From Streptomyces europaeiscabiei (GTDB lineage: Bacteria > Actinomycetota > Actinomycetes > Streptomycetales > Streptomycetaceae): a stretch of DNA of 64,000 bases. Position numbers and translations under genes: made by a program. The stretch's first letter is position 1. Every line of letters begins with the position of its first letter. The stretch is taken from the NCBI RefSeq assembly GCF_001550375.1, contig NZ_LRTR01000688.1, positions 1-64,000 of the forward strand. Direction: 5' to 3'. Shown here in pieces: positions 53,580 to 61,647 of this stretch. Below the pieces are notes generated by a model. The model was not told the origin of the DNA. It searched no databases and was given only the letters and a program-made list of their open reading frames with translations.

Positions 53580-53873
53580 GTGAACAAGACCCTGCTCGCC
53601 GAATTCACCGCCCGCGAGGGAGCGGAGGACGAGGTCACCCGCCTGATCCTGGAGTACGCCGAGAAGGTGCGGGAGGAGGACGGCAATCTCGCCTTCGACG
53701 TCTACACCAAGGCGTCCCGCCCCCGCGCCTTCTGGATCTTCGAGGTGTACCGGGACGAGGACGCCTTCCAGGCCCATCTCAAGGCGCCGTACGGCGGCCC
53801 GTTCAACACCGTCCTCACTCCGCTGATCGAGGAGGACGCCTCGGTGCTGACCTTCCTCAACCCCGTGACCTGA
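53580..53873 (+). CDS. Antibiotic biosynthesis monooxygenase (ABM)-family protein
   Basis: 97-residue dimeric ferredoxin-like protein. It begins MNKTLLAEFTAREGAEDEVT and contains EDGNLAFDVYTKASRPRAFW and FEVYRDEDAFQAHLKAPY, the pattern of YgiN-like putative quinol monooxygenases. No cofactor residue can be named. GTG 53580 lies 9 bases after AAGGA and 48 bases after the levanase stop, so it is probably co-transcribed with the levanase. The link to fructan use is unknown. A strong hairpin follows at 53901. Confidence 0.8.
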   Translation: MNKTLLAEFTAREGAEDEVTRLILEYAEKVREEDGNLAFDVYTKASRPRAFWIFEVYRDEDAFQAHLKAPYGGPFNTVLTPLIEEDASVLTFLNPVT

Positions 53874-53900
53874 CGGCTCTCTCGTCCGGGGACCGACATC

Positions 53901-53927
53901 GGCCGGGCCCGCCTCGCGGGCCCGGCC
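53901..53927 (+). terminator. Strong GC hairpin terminator after the levanase-ABM operon
   Basis: GGCCGGGCCCGC (53901-53912) and GCGGGCCCGGCC (53916-53927) form a perfect 12-bp stem with a 3-base loop, ending in CCCTT. Confidence 0.8.
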
Positions 53928-54023
53928 CTTCACGGCGGACGGCCGGGCCGACCTGCCTGGACGGAAGGTATGGTCTGCGACCAACCGAAGGCTCGCGGTA
54001 GGCACGGGGCGGGGAAGACGTAG

Positions 54024-55127
54024 GTGCACACGCGCATGGTGAAGATCAACGTCGCACTCGCCGCGATCCTGCTTCTGTTCGTCTCCGTGGTGGCCCTGCG
54101 TGCCGTGATCGGCCCCCGTATGACCTGGGAGTACGACAAGGTCATCCCGGGCGCCGGTGAACTGTCCGGCGTGGCGGCGACGGGTGCCGACGACATCTGG
54201 GTGGCAGGCGACGGCTACCTGCTGCACGACGACGGCACCGGCTGGCAGCGCCGCCCCTTGCCGACGTCGTTCGGCGACAGCGTCCACCGGGCGCGCTTCG
54301 ACGCCGTGGACTCCGGCGGCTTCCTGCTGACGGCGAGCGTGAAGGACGGCCACTCACCACGGATGGCCCGCTGGGACGGCACCCGTTGGACGGCACTGCC
54401 CAGTCCGCCGGGCAACCGTGCCGTGGATGTGCGGGCTTTCGCCGCAGACGACATCTGGGTCCTCGACGGCAGCACCGGCGCGTCCCACTGGGACGGCGCC
54501 CGCTGGACCGCGATCGACCTGCCCGTCACCGTCACGGCACTCGACGGCGTCGCGCCCGGGGATCTGTGGGCGGTCGGCCACCACTACCCGCACGGTCCCG
54601 ACGAAAGCCTCGGCCTGCCTGGCGCCCAGCCCGCCGCCATGCACTGGGACGGCCGTGCCTGGAAGCGCGTACCGGCACCGGAGTACCACTACACGGACCC
54701 GGCGCCCGAGGAACTGGCCTACCTCACCGAGGTCGCCGCGCTGGCGAAGGACGACGTCCGTGTCTACGGCGAGCACACCTCCATCAGCGAGGACGACGAG
54801 CCCGACCCCGCTCCGGAGAGCGTCCGGCTGCGGTGGAACGGCACCGCCTGGATCAAGCTGCCGAACGCCCAGGGAGCATGCGGCGACCGCGGCCCCTGGG
54901 TCGACGACGGTGAACGCGGGGCGGTCCTCAGCGCCGGCCGGTACCTCACCGCGGACGGGCGCTGTGAAGGGATCGCGCGGTCGAAGCCACCGAGCACCGA
55001 CGGGATCAGGTCCGGCACGGGCCGACCACTCAGGCTGAACGCCATCACGGCAGTCCCTGACACCGACAGGATCCTCGGTGTCGGCTCCCTTGGAGACTCC
55101 TCGGTGATCGTCAGCCTGAAGCGCTGA
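54024..55127 (+). CDS. Membrane-anchored propeller-like repeat protein (paralogue C)
   Basis: 367 residues. A single N-terminal helix (MVKINVALAAILLLFVSVVA) probably anchors the protein outside the membrane; no lipobox or cleavage site is clear. The ectodomain has repeats of the same kind as the pair at 37756-39918, for example DDIWVAGDGYLLHDDGTGWQ, RMARWDGTRWTALP, DDIWVLDGSTGASHWDGARW and GDLWAVGHHYPHG with MHWDGRAWKRVP. GTG 54024 lies after GGGGAAG; ATG 54036 is also in frame. Monocistronic. Function unknown. Confidence 0.78.
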   Translation: MHTRMVKINVALAAILLLFVSVVALRAVIGPRMTWEYDKVIPGAGELSGVAATGADDIWVAGDGYLLHDDGTGWQRRPLPTSFGDSVHRARFDAVDSGGFLLTASVKDGHSPRMARWDGTRWTALPSPPGNRAVDVRAFAADDIWVLDGSTGASHWDGARWTAIDLPVTVTALDGVAPGDLWAVGHHYPHGPDESLGLPGAQPAAMHWDGRAWKRVPAPEYHYTDPAPEELAYLTEVAALAKDDVRVYGEHTSISEDDEPDPAPESVRLRWNGTAWIKLPNAQGACGDRGPWVDDGERGAVLSAGRYLTADGRCEGIARSKPPSTDGIRSGTGRPLRLNAITAVPDTDRILGVGSLGDSSVIVSLKR

Positions 55128-55200
55128 CGGACCGCCCTGCCTGAACGTTCGCGCCGCGCTCTGAGCCGCACTGCGTTCCCGGTCGACCCCATCGGCGCCA

Positions 55201-55227
55201 GCCGGGCCAGCCGGGCCAGCCGGGCCA
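55201..55227 (+). repeat. 9-bp tandem repeat, three copies
   Basis: GCCGGGCCA is repeated three times without gaps. It is in the 262-base gap between the propeller-like gene and the DUF1801 gene, where no other feature is supported. Confidence 0.75.
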
Positions 55228-55389
55228 AGGACGGCGATACCCGCTTTCGCGACCTGGAACACCGGCCTGGACTACAACTGAGCACGCCGCTCAGCCCTGT
55301 GCACTCCAGTTGGCCGCGCCTACGGCGGGAGCCGACAACGGGGCATTCCGTTGCGGACCCTTCAGGGTGGGCGGTGCCACACTGACGCC

Positions 55390-55761
55390 ATGGGAAAGCC
55401 GCAGACGATCGACGAGTACATCGAGGGCTTCGCGGGGCAGAGCCGTGAGGTACTTGAGCAGGTACGGGCGCTGGCCCGCGATGCGGTCCCCGCGGCGAGC
55501 GAGGCGATCAAGTGGGGTCATCCCTCATGGGTTCACCCATCCGGGACGATCCTGTTCATGGTCAGCGGCCACGCGAAGCACGCCAACATCGTTTTCACCC
55601 CGAGCACCCGCGAGGCGTTCGACGCCGCCCTCGCCGGTTTCGCCACCGGCAAGGGCTCGGTCCAGCTCCCGTACGGCCGGGCTGTGCCGGGCGACCTGCT
55701 GCGCCGCATGATTGCGTTCCGCATCCGCGAGCACGAGGACGACGGCGTGCTGTGGATGTGA
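55390..55761 (+). CDS. DUF1801-family protein
   Basis: 123 residues of the YdhG/DUF1801 family, small alpha/beta proteins of unknown function resembling the frataxin/YjbR size class. Family traits are TIDEYIEGFAGQSREVLEQV, EAIKWGHPSW (the conserved IKWG-P), MVSGHAKHANIVF and LRRMIAFRIREHED. ATG 55390 is certain from the family start; no ribosome site is seen, so the transcript may be leaderless. It stands alone, convergent with the lipoprotein gene at 56008. Confidence 0.83.
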   Translation: MGKPQTIDEYIEGFAGQSREVLEQVRALARDAVPAASEAIKWGHPSWVHPSGTILFMVSGHAKHANIVFTPSTREAFDAALAGFATGKGSVQLPYGRAVPGDLLRRMIAFRIREHEDDGVLWM

Positions 55762-55872
55762 CGGCCGAGGAGGCGAACCGGGACTTCTGACGGGCGGGCG
55801 CTGTGAGGCGGGCCCTTGTGAACCACTGGTGTTCGCGGATGTCGTCGGGCTGATGCATCGGCGGTCGTCGCG

Positions 55873-55899
55873 CCCTCCCGTGCGGCAGCCCCGGGAGGG
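55873..55899. terminator. Hairpin between convergent DUF1801 and lipoprotein genes
   Basis: CCCTCCCG (55873-55880) pairs with CGGGAGGG (55892-55899) around an 11-base loop. Placed between two convergent genes; a weak candidate because the stem is only 8 bp. Confidence 0.4.
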
Positions 55900-56007
55900 G
55901 GCAGGACCGCTCCCCCAGGTCAGACCTTCCCCGGTTGCCCCCGTGCACCCCGCCGCCAGGAGGACGAGGGCGGCCGGCGCTTTCCCGGCAAGGCCCCGCC
56001 CTTCGGC

Positions 56008-56430
56008 CTAGGCGCAGCCCGGCGGTTCATCCTCGGCCGGTACGAATTGCATCGTGGGCATCTGGACGGCGTCGAAGTTGGCGGTATCCGGGCCGATCAG
56101 AGTCATGTAACCGGCGAGCCTCTCGCTCTCGCGCGAGGGCGGCTCCCCCTTCACCTGCTCGACACCGGGGAACACGGAGTCGAGGACCCACCAACGGCCG
56201 CCGAAATGCAGCCACTTGATTCCGCAGTGCGTATTGATGTCGTACGGATACGGCTTGTGCTGCTTGGGCTTGGCCGGCCCTTCCTGCCACTTGCCCTCCG
56301 CGACGGTGCGGGCAGGCAGGGTGGGGCCGGTGTACCCCTCGCCGCCCGGACTGTCGGACGAGGACGAGCACCCCGAGAGCAACAGCCCGGCACTCAGGAG
56401 CAGAAGAGCGGCTTGGCGCGATACGTTCAT
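56008..56430 (-). CDS. Small lipoprotein, 140 residues
   Basis: Signal peptide MNVSRQAALLLLSAGLLLSG with lipobox LSGC at residues 18-21, then a Ser/Gly linker. The mature part contains DINTHCGIKWLHFGGRWWVL and ends EDEPPGCA, so two cysteines could form a disulfide. Proteins of this pattern (HCG...F-G-WW) occur widely in Streptomyces without a known role. ATG 56428-56430 is set by the signal peptide. Convergent with the DUF1801 gene. Confidence 0.78.
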   Translation of the reverse strand: MNVSRQAALLLLSAGLLLSGCSSSSDSPGGEGYTGPTLPARTVAEGKWQEGPAKPKQHKPYPYDINTHCGIKWLHFGGRWWVLDSVFPGVEQVKGEPPSRESERLAGYMTLIGPDTANFDAVQMPTMQFVPAEDEPPGCA

Positions 56431-56997
56431 GCATCTCAGACGCTACGGATACGCGTTCCGTTCGCTCCCTGACGGTCGAACGACAAGGCGAGCTTGCCGT
56501 TCGACACCCGCCACCGGCCCTATAGGCGGCGTCCGTCTGATCCTGCGCCCCGTCACAGAAGCAGAAGAACAGCTCGAAGGCCGCTGGTCGACCTTGGGCT
56601 CGCGCCGGAACAGCGCCGCGGGCACGAATCTCTGCACAGAGGGCTCGACCAGGGGCAGATCGACATTACCCGGTTGTTGTCGCTCCCTGGCCGGGATGCC
56701 GCTGCCGAGGGCAGCGAATGGTCGACCGGTGCCGGCCACGACCGTCTCACCGTGGCTACGGCCGTACGCCAACACCTGTCCTGACCAGGTCTTCTGTCAC
56801 ACCTTCGGCCGAGTCCGAGGAAGGCACCAGGTGGTGTCCGGCCGCCCCCTACTCAGTCTGCGGTTCAGCCTCTCCACAGTGAGGGTCTCTCCCCCTCGCA
56901 CCGGGAGCTACATGACCCCGCGGGCGAAGCATCCGCCAAGGCTCGCGTGGGCCCATGGGGCCTGGTCGGTGTATCCGAGGGCGCATGACGCGGTGGA
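56431..56997. other. Intergenic region, no gene supported
   Basis: 567 bases. Frames open on both strands are Arg/Pro-rich or lack starts; none resembles a family I know. No hairpin or repeat worth listing was found. Confidence 0.4.
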
Positions 56998-57246
56998 TCA
57001 GGGGGCCTCGATGGGCACGCATGCGCTGGACGTCGGGTTCTGGCGGCACTCGACGTTCCGCGACGGTAGGTACCAGGCCAGTGAGACAGCTGTCGCGACC
57101 AGGCAGAACGCGCCGAGAACTCTCAGGATGCGGTTGCCCCACCCATTCTCCGACCACCCCAGCACGAGCAGCAACGCGATCCACACCGCCGGCAGACCCA
57201 AAAAGACCAGGCTCACGACGAAGAGCGCCCAGTCGGCTCCCACCAT
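56998..57246 (-). CDS. Small two-helix membrane protein, 82 residues
   Basis: MVGADWALFVVSLVFLGLPA starts a first helix that continues VWIALLLVLG; a second helix is ILRVLGAFCLVATAVSLAWY. Two cysteines near the C-terminus (ECRQNPTSSAC) could form a loop disulfide on the outside. No family is recognised. ATG 57244-57246 follows GAGGGGGGA about 8 bases upstream, a convincing ribosome site. Confidence 0.65.
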   Translation of the reverse strand: MVGADWALFVVSLVFLGLPAVWIALLLVLGWSENGWGNRILRVLGAFCLVATAVSLAWYLPSRNVECRQNPTSSACVPIEAP

Positions 57247-58119
57247 TACGTGGTCCCCCCTCGTCCCCCGCGCACGATCACCTTCCGTGCAGGTTCGATG
57301 GTATGCCGATCGCGCCCATGAATGCGTAGCGACCAATCGCCAAGGCGCCACCAACTGACCGCACTTCTGCAGGACATGGAGAGATCAGGCGATGTGGCGT
57401 CTGACTGGGGCATCTCGCAGACGTCGGCGTCCGCGCCGGCTGCCGTGTGCGGGGATGCGGTCGGCAGGCGCGAATTCGCCGGGGGCGGCCTTGCGGCACG
57501 CCCAGGCCTTGGCGGGCGGCTGCGGGCGCGGCGTAGTCGCATGACGTGGGTCCGGTCCGTAGGCCGGGTCCGTAGGCCGGGTCCGTAGGCCGGGTCCGTA
57601 GGCCGGGTCCGTAGGCCAGCCGCGATGTCGGTCGTGCCGGACGACGGAATCACGCGGGCGACACGAGGAGCAGGCGTGCGGCAGCCCTTGGGCGCGGCTC
57701 CCCACCTCCATAACGGATACAATCCGTGCCGCGCTGGGGCAGCGGGCGCCGATTCCGAGGCCGCAGCCCCCGTCCGGTCCTGCCGCAGCCCGAGGTGACG
57801 GAACTCGCGAAGCGCGTCGCGGCCAGGCCCCTGCGCCTGGTCCGCCGTACTCGGCCGCCGGGCCATGGCAGTGCGCATGGCCTGGTAGAAGGCGTCAGCC
57901 GTACCCGGCCATCGACGGGAACCGCAGGAAGCCACGGAAGGGCCCCGGCCCGTCATGTGCGCTGCTACGCGGCCGGGGACTCATGCTTGCGTGCCGTTCT
58001 GCGGATTCTGTCGACCCTGGCCCTGGCAGGCTCCGTCGACCCTGGCCCGGCAGGCCCGCCCGGCCCGTTCGGTGACGGACCGGGCGAGCCTGGCGGAACG
58101 ACGGGACACACACCCTGCC
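57247..58119. other. 873-base region without a supportable gene
   Basis: Holds the 13-bp tandem repeat at 57555-57617. Frames on both strands are open but Arg/Pro-rich. A minus-strand stretch near 57830-57890 reads ADAFYQAMRTAMARRPSTAD, which might be a decayed gene, but I cannot place it in a family. Confidence 0.35.
57555..57617 (+). repeat. 13-bp tandem repeat, nearly five copies
   Basis: The unit GTCCGTAGGCCGG is repeated from 57555: four perfect copies to 57606 and 11 bases of a fifth. It is non-coding as far as I can see. The 13-bp period is not a multiple of three and there are no spacers, so it is neither a coding repeat nor a CRISPR array. Confidence 0.85.
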
Positions 58120-58389
58120 CTATTGGGTGCGGCGGCGCCGGGGGTGGAACTGCCCGCGTCCGCCGTCGCGGCGGTAGCGGTGACTGTCGGTGCCGGTCGT
58201 CGCCGCCCAGCCACGGGCCTTACGTGAACCCAAGGGAGCCGGTCCCGCGACATGCGTCCCGGAGTGACCGTAGTGGAAGGCGGCGATGCGGTCGCTGTGC
58301 TGGGAGTTGAGCCGGTGGATGAGGAACGCCCCGAGGATGATCATCGCGCTGATCACGATCATGGTCACGAATGTCTCCACGGTTCTCAC
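58120..58389 (-). CDS. Small single-helix membrane protein downstream of a DUF5994 gene
   Basis: 89 residues. The N-terminal helix TFVTMIVISAMIILGAFLIH is followed by a polar tail with several His and Arg residues (RLNSQHSDRIAAFHYGHSGT). GTG 58387-58389 overlaps the stop of the DUF5994 gene as GTGA, which supports translation. The last third is Arg-rich and may be non-conserved. No family known; the coupling suggests work with the DUF5994 protein. Confidence 0.6.
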   Translation of the reverse strand: MRTVETFVTMIVISAMIILGAFLIHRLNSQHSDRIAAFHYGHSGTHVAGPAPLGSRKARGWAATTGTDSHRYRRDGGRGQFHPRRRRTQ

Positions 58390-58982
58390 CTTCCCATCGG
58401 TTGATGCGGCCTCGCGGCTGCCGCGGCCGGAAGCCGCGAACGTACGACCGAAGCCCGGGGCTCATGTCCCCCTTCGTAGTCCCAGACCGCTTCCAGCGCC
58501 CGGTCGGCCTCGTACACCGTCCGTCGGCGTTCCGCCTCCTCCATCAACCGGCTCGCGGTCGATGTGCCCAGTGGGTCGCTCGCGGCGGCCATCAGCCAGG
58601 CTGCCGAGAGGGCGGGCGTCCGGGGCGGGATCACCAGGAGGTTCCAGCGGCCCGTGCGGTACGACAGCAGCAACAGTTCGTGCGGGTCCTGCTCGGGCAG
58701 GAACCAGCCCACCTTCACCACGTGCCCGGCGACGGGCACATGGCGTGGAACGACCGGCCAGTGGATGGGGTTGACCGTGATCCGGGTGATCCGCCCCCAC
58801 AGAGGGTCCAGTACGGCGGTCAGGGAGGGGAGTTCCGCCGCCAGATCCCGGGAGCGGGGCCACCAGGCGCCGTCCAGCAGGGCCGGTGCCGGACGGACGC
58901 CAGCCAGCTTCAGGCGGAGGGAGGGCGAGGAGAGCAGGTCATCGGCTCTGGCTGCCGGCGGGAAGGAAATGGTCGCGGTCAT
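58386..58982 (-). CDS. DUF5994-family protein (paralogue 1)
   Basis: 198 residues, no signal peptide or membrane helix. Core motifs shared by all three copies in this window are DGAWWPRSRDLAAELPSL, LWGRITRITVNPIHWPVVP, HVVKVGWFLPEQDPHELLLL and WNLLVIPPRTPALSAAWLMA. The function of this actinobacterial family is not known to me. ATG 58980-58982 was used. It is followed by a coupled small membrane protein gene. The C-terminal 60 residues (MEEAERRRTVYEADRALEAV) are helical and not shared with the other copies. Confidence 0.8.
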   Translation of the reverse strand: MTATISFPPAARADDLLSSPSLRLKLAGVRPAPALLDGAWWPRSRDLAAELPSLTAVLDPLWGRITRITVNPIHWPVVPRHVPVAGHVVKVGWFLPEQDPHELLLLSYRTGRWNLLVIPPRTPALSAAWLMAAASDPLGTSTASRLMEEAERRRTVYEADRALEAVWDYEGGHEPRASVVRSRLPAAAAARPHQPMGR

Positions 58983-59241
58983 GGCGCGAACCCTGCCCCG
59001 GGCCGGTCTACCGGCCCGGAATATTCGATCGCCGAAAACGACACGAGCTTGGAAGCCGGTGCGCGAAATATCCTCGGTACCTTGAGCCTACTCCTCGGAC
59101 TGGTCCAACGAACGGCACGGGCAACGCACAGACGGTCCTCTGCGCCCCTCCCTGGAATCGCCGCCCCGGGGACCGATCAGGCTCGAACCAGGCACATGAG
59201 CCCGAACTGCGCACGCCCGCTCGTTCCCTGGCGACGCTCGC

Positions 59242-59730
59242 TCATGTCCGTCGGCTCGGGCCCGCTCGCTCGGTGCCGGTGTCGATGAGGATCTGTTCGG
59301 CACACCTCCCACTACCGGCGCGGACGTCAGCCATGGCGGCGCGCGCGGCGTCGGGCGTCGCGTGGGGCGGAACCACGAGGAGGGAGAAGAGATCCTGCTC
59401 GCCCCGGGTGATGAGGACGGTGTCGTCGCCGGCCGGGAAGGAGTCGATGTGGACGACGCGCTCGTCGATGGTCATCCGCGTCGGCAGCGCTTCCCAGGCA
59501 CCGGTGTCCAGGCCGACTCGCGTGATGGGCCCTAGGTATCCGGTCAGCGCAGTGATCAGGCTGGGGAGCTCGGCGGCGATGTCGCGGGACCGAGGCCACC
59601 ACACCCCGTCGAGCACGCCGCGGCGGTCGTGCTTCGTCTCCAGTCGTACGACCGCCGTACCGGGCCGCACGCCCTGGTGGACGGCGTCCGGCAACAGCCT
59701 GGTCACCCGCGGGGAGTCGGATTCGACCAT
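59242..59730 (-). CDS. DUF5994-family protein (paralogue 2)
   Basis: 162 residues. The family core is DGVWWPRSRDIAAELPSLIT, LGPITRVGLDTGAWEALPTR, then VHIDSFPAGDDTVLITRGEQ and LLVVPPHATPDAARAAM. It is the most divergent of the three: KVGW is replaced by HIDSFP. ATG 59728-59730 precedes MVESDSPRVTRLLPDAVHQG. Same strand as paralogue 1 but 259 bases upstream, so it probably has its own transcript; divergent from the gene at 59952. Confidence 0.8.
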   Translation of the reverse strand: MVESDSPRVTRLLPDAVHQGVRPGTAVVRLETKHDRRGVLDGVWWPRSRDIAAELPSLITALTGYLGPITRVGLDTGAWEALPTRMTIDERVVHIDSFPAGDDTVLITRGEQDLFSLLVVPPHATPDAARAAMADVRAGSGRCAEQILIDTGTERAGPSRRT

Positions 59731-59847
59731 CGCACTCGCCTGCCTACGGGGAACGAAGGGGTCCGAGGGGATTCCTCGTTCTCACGGTACTCCCTCGCCG
59801 ACAGCGGCCGGGGAGCCCGCCAGGTCGCCCCCGGGCTCTGCGGTGCC

Positions 59848-59914
59848 CGACGCAGCAGGCCGACACAGCAGGCCGACGCAGTAGTGTGAGAGATCCAGGG
59901 TGTGAGAGATCCAG
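59848..59914 (+). repeat. Two adjacent direct-repeat arrays in a divergent promoter region
   Basis: A 13-bp unit CGACGCAGCAGGC (59848), CGACACAGCAGGC (59861) and a partial third copy (59874) lead into GTGTGAGAGATCCAG, repeated at 59884-59898 and 59900-59914 (period 16). The second array ends 37 bases before ATG 59952. Confidence 0.75.
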
Positions 59915-59951
59915 CTTGCCTCAGACGGGCACATCGAACTCCGAGGTCGCC

Positions 59952-60287
59952 ATGCGGTCCATGGAAACTCCCTCGGACGGTCACGCCGAGGTCCGCGTCG
60001 TCGCCGCCTCGCCCGAGGTGGCCCGTCGGGTCGCGGAGGTTCTCCGACGGTGCTTCGACGCCACCGAACAGCGCAGCTACCCCGCGGGCCCCGACGGCGG
60101 GACCCGGCTCGACCTCACCGTGGACACCACCCGCCCCGCGGAACCCGCCCGGTCGTGGCTGGAGGCCAGCCGGTCCGCGGAGAACGGCCGGTCCGCAGAG
60201 GCGACGGCCGGGCCCGCAGAGGTGACGGCCGCCGCCGAAAGTGAAACGGCGTCCACGAACGGTACGCCCGGCCCCTTCGGGGAGTAG
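59952..60287 (+). CDS. Hypothetical protein between DUF5994 genes
   Basis: 111 residues. The N-terminal part AEVRVVAASPEVARRVAEVL with RRCFDATEQRSYPAG and TRLDLTVDTTRPAEP looks like a small beta-alpha-beta domain; the C-terminal 45 residues are Ala/Glu-rich and probably disordered. ATG 59952 follows GAGGT; ATG 59961 is the alternative. No family recognised. It is placed between and divergent from DUF5994 paralogue 2 and 113 bases before paralogue 3, which suggests a common function or regulation. Confidence 0.6.
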   Translation: MRSMETPSDGHAEVRVVAASPEVARRVAEVLRRCFDATEQRSYPAGPDGGTRLDLTVDTTRPAEPARSWLEASRSAENGRSAEATAGPAEVTAAAESETASTNGTPGPFGE

Positions 60288-60400
60288 CGTGAGTTCACCG
60301 GGGGCACTTCGCACACCGGCTTCGATGCCGACGTCGTTCCCGGTGAGCGACGACCCCGGACGGCTGCCCTTGCGCAGAGGTCCGGAGACAGGTTCGCGCG

Positions 60401-61042
60401 ATGTCCGCGAGCACCCCGAATCTCCCTCTACGGCCCGTTCCCTTCAGGGCCCCGTCCGCGCGCCTCGCGCTCAAGGCCGAGGGCCCCTTCGCAGGGCCCG
60501 CCGACGTGGACGGCGCCTGGTGGCCCCGTTCACGTGACCTGCCGAGTGAGCTCACCGCCCTGGCGGACGTGCTGGATCCGCTGTGGGGACGGATCACCCG
60601 GATCGCGGTCAACCCCCGCCACTGGCCGATCCTCCCGCCGAAAATCTTCGTCAACGGCCATGTGGTGAAGGTCGGTTGGTTCACCTCGGAGCTGGACCCG
60701 CACGCGATCCTGCTGTTGTCCTACACCGCGGGACCCTGGAACCTTCTTGTGATCCCCCCGGAGACCGACGCACCCTCGGCCGCCCGGCTGATGGCCGCCG
60801 CGAGTGCGGACATCGGCCCGCCGACCACCGCGACCGCGCTCATGACGGCGGAACAGGTCCGCACCGGAGGTCCGGAGGCCGGGAAGGACGGGAGCGGCAG
60901 TGCTCTTTCGTCGCACAGTCACGATCAGCAGCGCGCCGTGGGCATGTGGCCTCCCACGGTGACCACCCTGGCCATCAGCGGGCTGGTTCCGTCCGTCGCG
61001 GCCGTGCGCCAGGTCCACCGGTTCGACGCACCCCACGCGTGA
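60401..61042 (+). CDS. DUF5994-family protein (paralogue 3)
   Basis: 213 residues. The core is nearly the same as in paralogue 1: VDGAWWPRSRDLPSELTALA, LWGRITRIAVNPRHWPILPP, HVVKVGWFTSELDPHAILLL and WNLLVIPPETDAPSAARLMA. The C-terminal 70 residues are Gly/Ser/His-rich and unlike the other copies. ATG 60401 was chosen because the following MSASTPNLPLRPVPFRAPSA leads straight to the core; the ribosome site is weak. Plus strand, downstream of the hypothetical gene at 59952. Confidence 0.82.
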   Translation: MSASTPNLPLRPVPFRAPSARLALKAEGPFAGPADVDGAWWPRSRDLPSELTALADVLDPLWGRITRIAVNPRHWPILPPKIFVNGHVVKVGWFTSELDPHAILLLSYTAGPWNLLVIPPETDAPSAARLMAAASADIGPPTTATALMTAEQVRTGGPEAGKDGSGSALSSHSHDQQRAVGMWPPTVTTLAISGLVPSVAAVRQVHRFDAPHA

Positions 61043-61144
61043 CACATCGCCGGACCGCAGCCGGGCCGTGGCTGGCGGGCCCGGTCACGGCCGAATCGCC
61101 CACGGTGGTAGCCATGAGCTGCCGCGGCCGCCACGCGCGCGGCG

Positions 61145-61362
61145 ATGCTGTTCAACTTCCCGCCGACCGACTCGGCCACCACCTACCGCGCCCTCTCCCT
61201 ACCCGCGCTACCCGTGCACCTGACCAAGGGCGCGAACACCGTCGGTTTCGCCGGGGCTCCGGCGGACGCACCCGGACCTTCACCCAGACCTCGCGCGGTG
61301 AGTTCGTGGTCTACGGCAACAAGTGCCGCGACGCCGACAGAAGGGGGTCGTCAGCTGACCTG
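61145..61362 (+). pseudogene. Relic of a secreted enzyme with CBM35-like and ricin-lectin (CBM13) modules
   Basis: One frame (61145-61267) reads FNFPPTDSATTYRALSLPAL, then PVHLTKGANTVGFAG, the typical end of a CBM35-type carbohydrate-binding module. The next piece lies in another frame (61273-61362): RTFTQTSRGEFVVYGNKCRD, then AD, the QW-to-KCLDA segment of a ricin-type beta-trefoil lectin module. No catalytic domain, start or stop fits. The two modules in two frames in the expected order point to a deleted, frameshifted carbohydrate-active enzyme gene. Confidence 0.5.
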
Positions 61363-61594
61363 AGACGGGCTCGCCGGTTCCTGCTCGGCCACCTGCCCCT
61401 GCCTGAACAGGCCGGGCTGAGGACCGGCGGATCCCGCCGGAGGCGTCCATGGTGTTGAGGCGCCGCACCTCACGGCCGTCGTGCCCGGCGCACCGCACCA
61501 CCGGCCTCGGCCGGCGGCGTTGGACCGTTTCGGGGCGAGGTCGAGGGCACGGCAGGCTCGGGATGCCAGTCCTCGGAGGAGAGCGAAGAGACCA

Positions 61595-61635
61595 GAGTTG
61601 TGCGATACAACCTTGACAGTTGTATCGCACAACTC
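61595..61635. promoter_or_regulatory. 17-bp perfect inverted repeat overlapping the MarR promoter
   Basis: GAGTTGTGCGATACAAC (61595-61611) and its exact reverse complement (61619-61635) flank a 7-base spacer holding TTGACA (61613-61618), a consensus -35. CAGGAT at 61636-61641, 17 bases on, can serve as -10 and would start transcription at about 61648, the ATG. Each arm also holds the small dyad TTGT-n5-ACAA usual for MarR sites. Confidence 0.75.
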
Positions 61636-61647
61636 CAGGATGGCGTC

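Noticed and set aside
57555..57617. Possible CRISPR array
   Set aside because: Repeats of 13 bp are contiguous without spacers and no cas genes are present.
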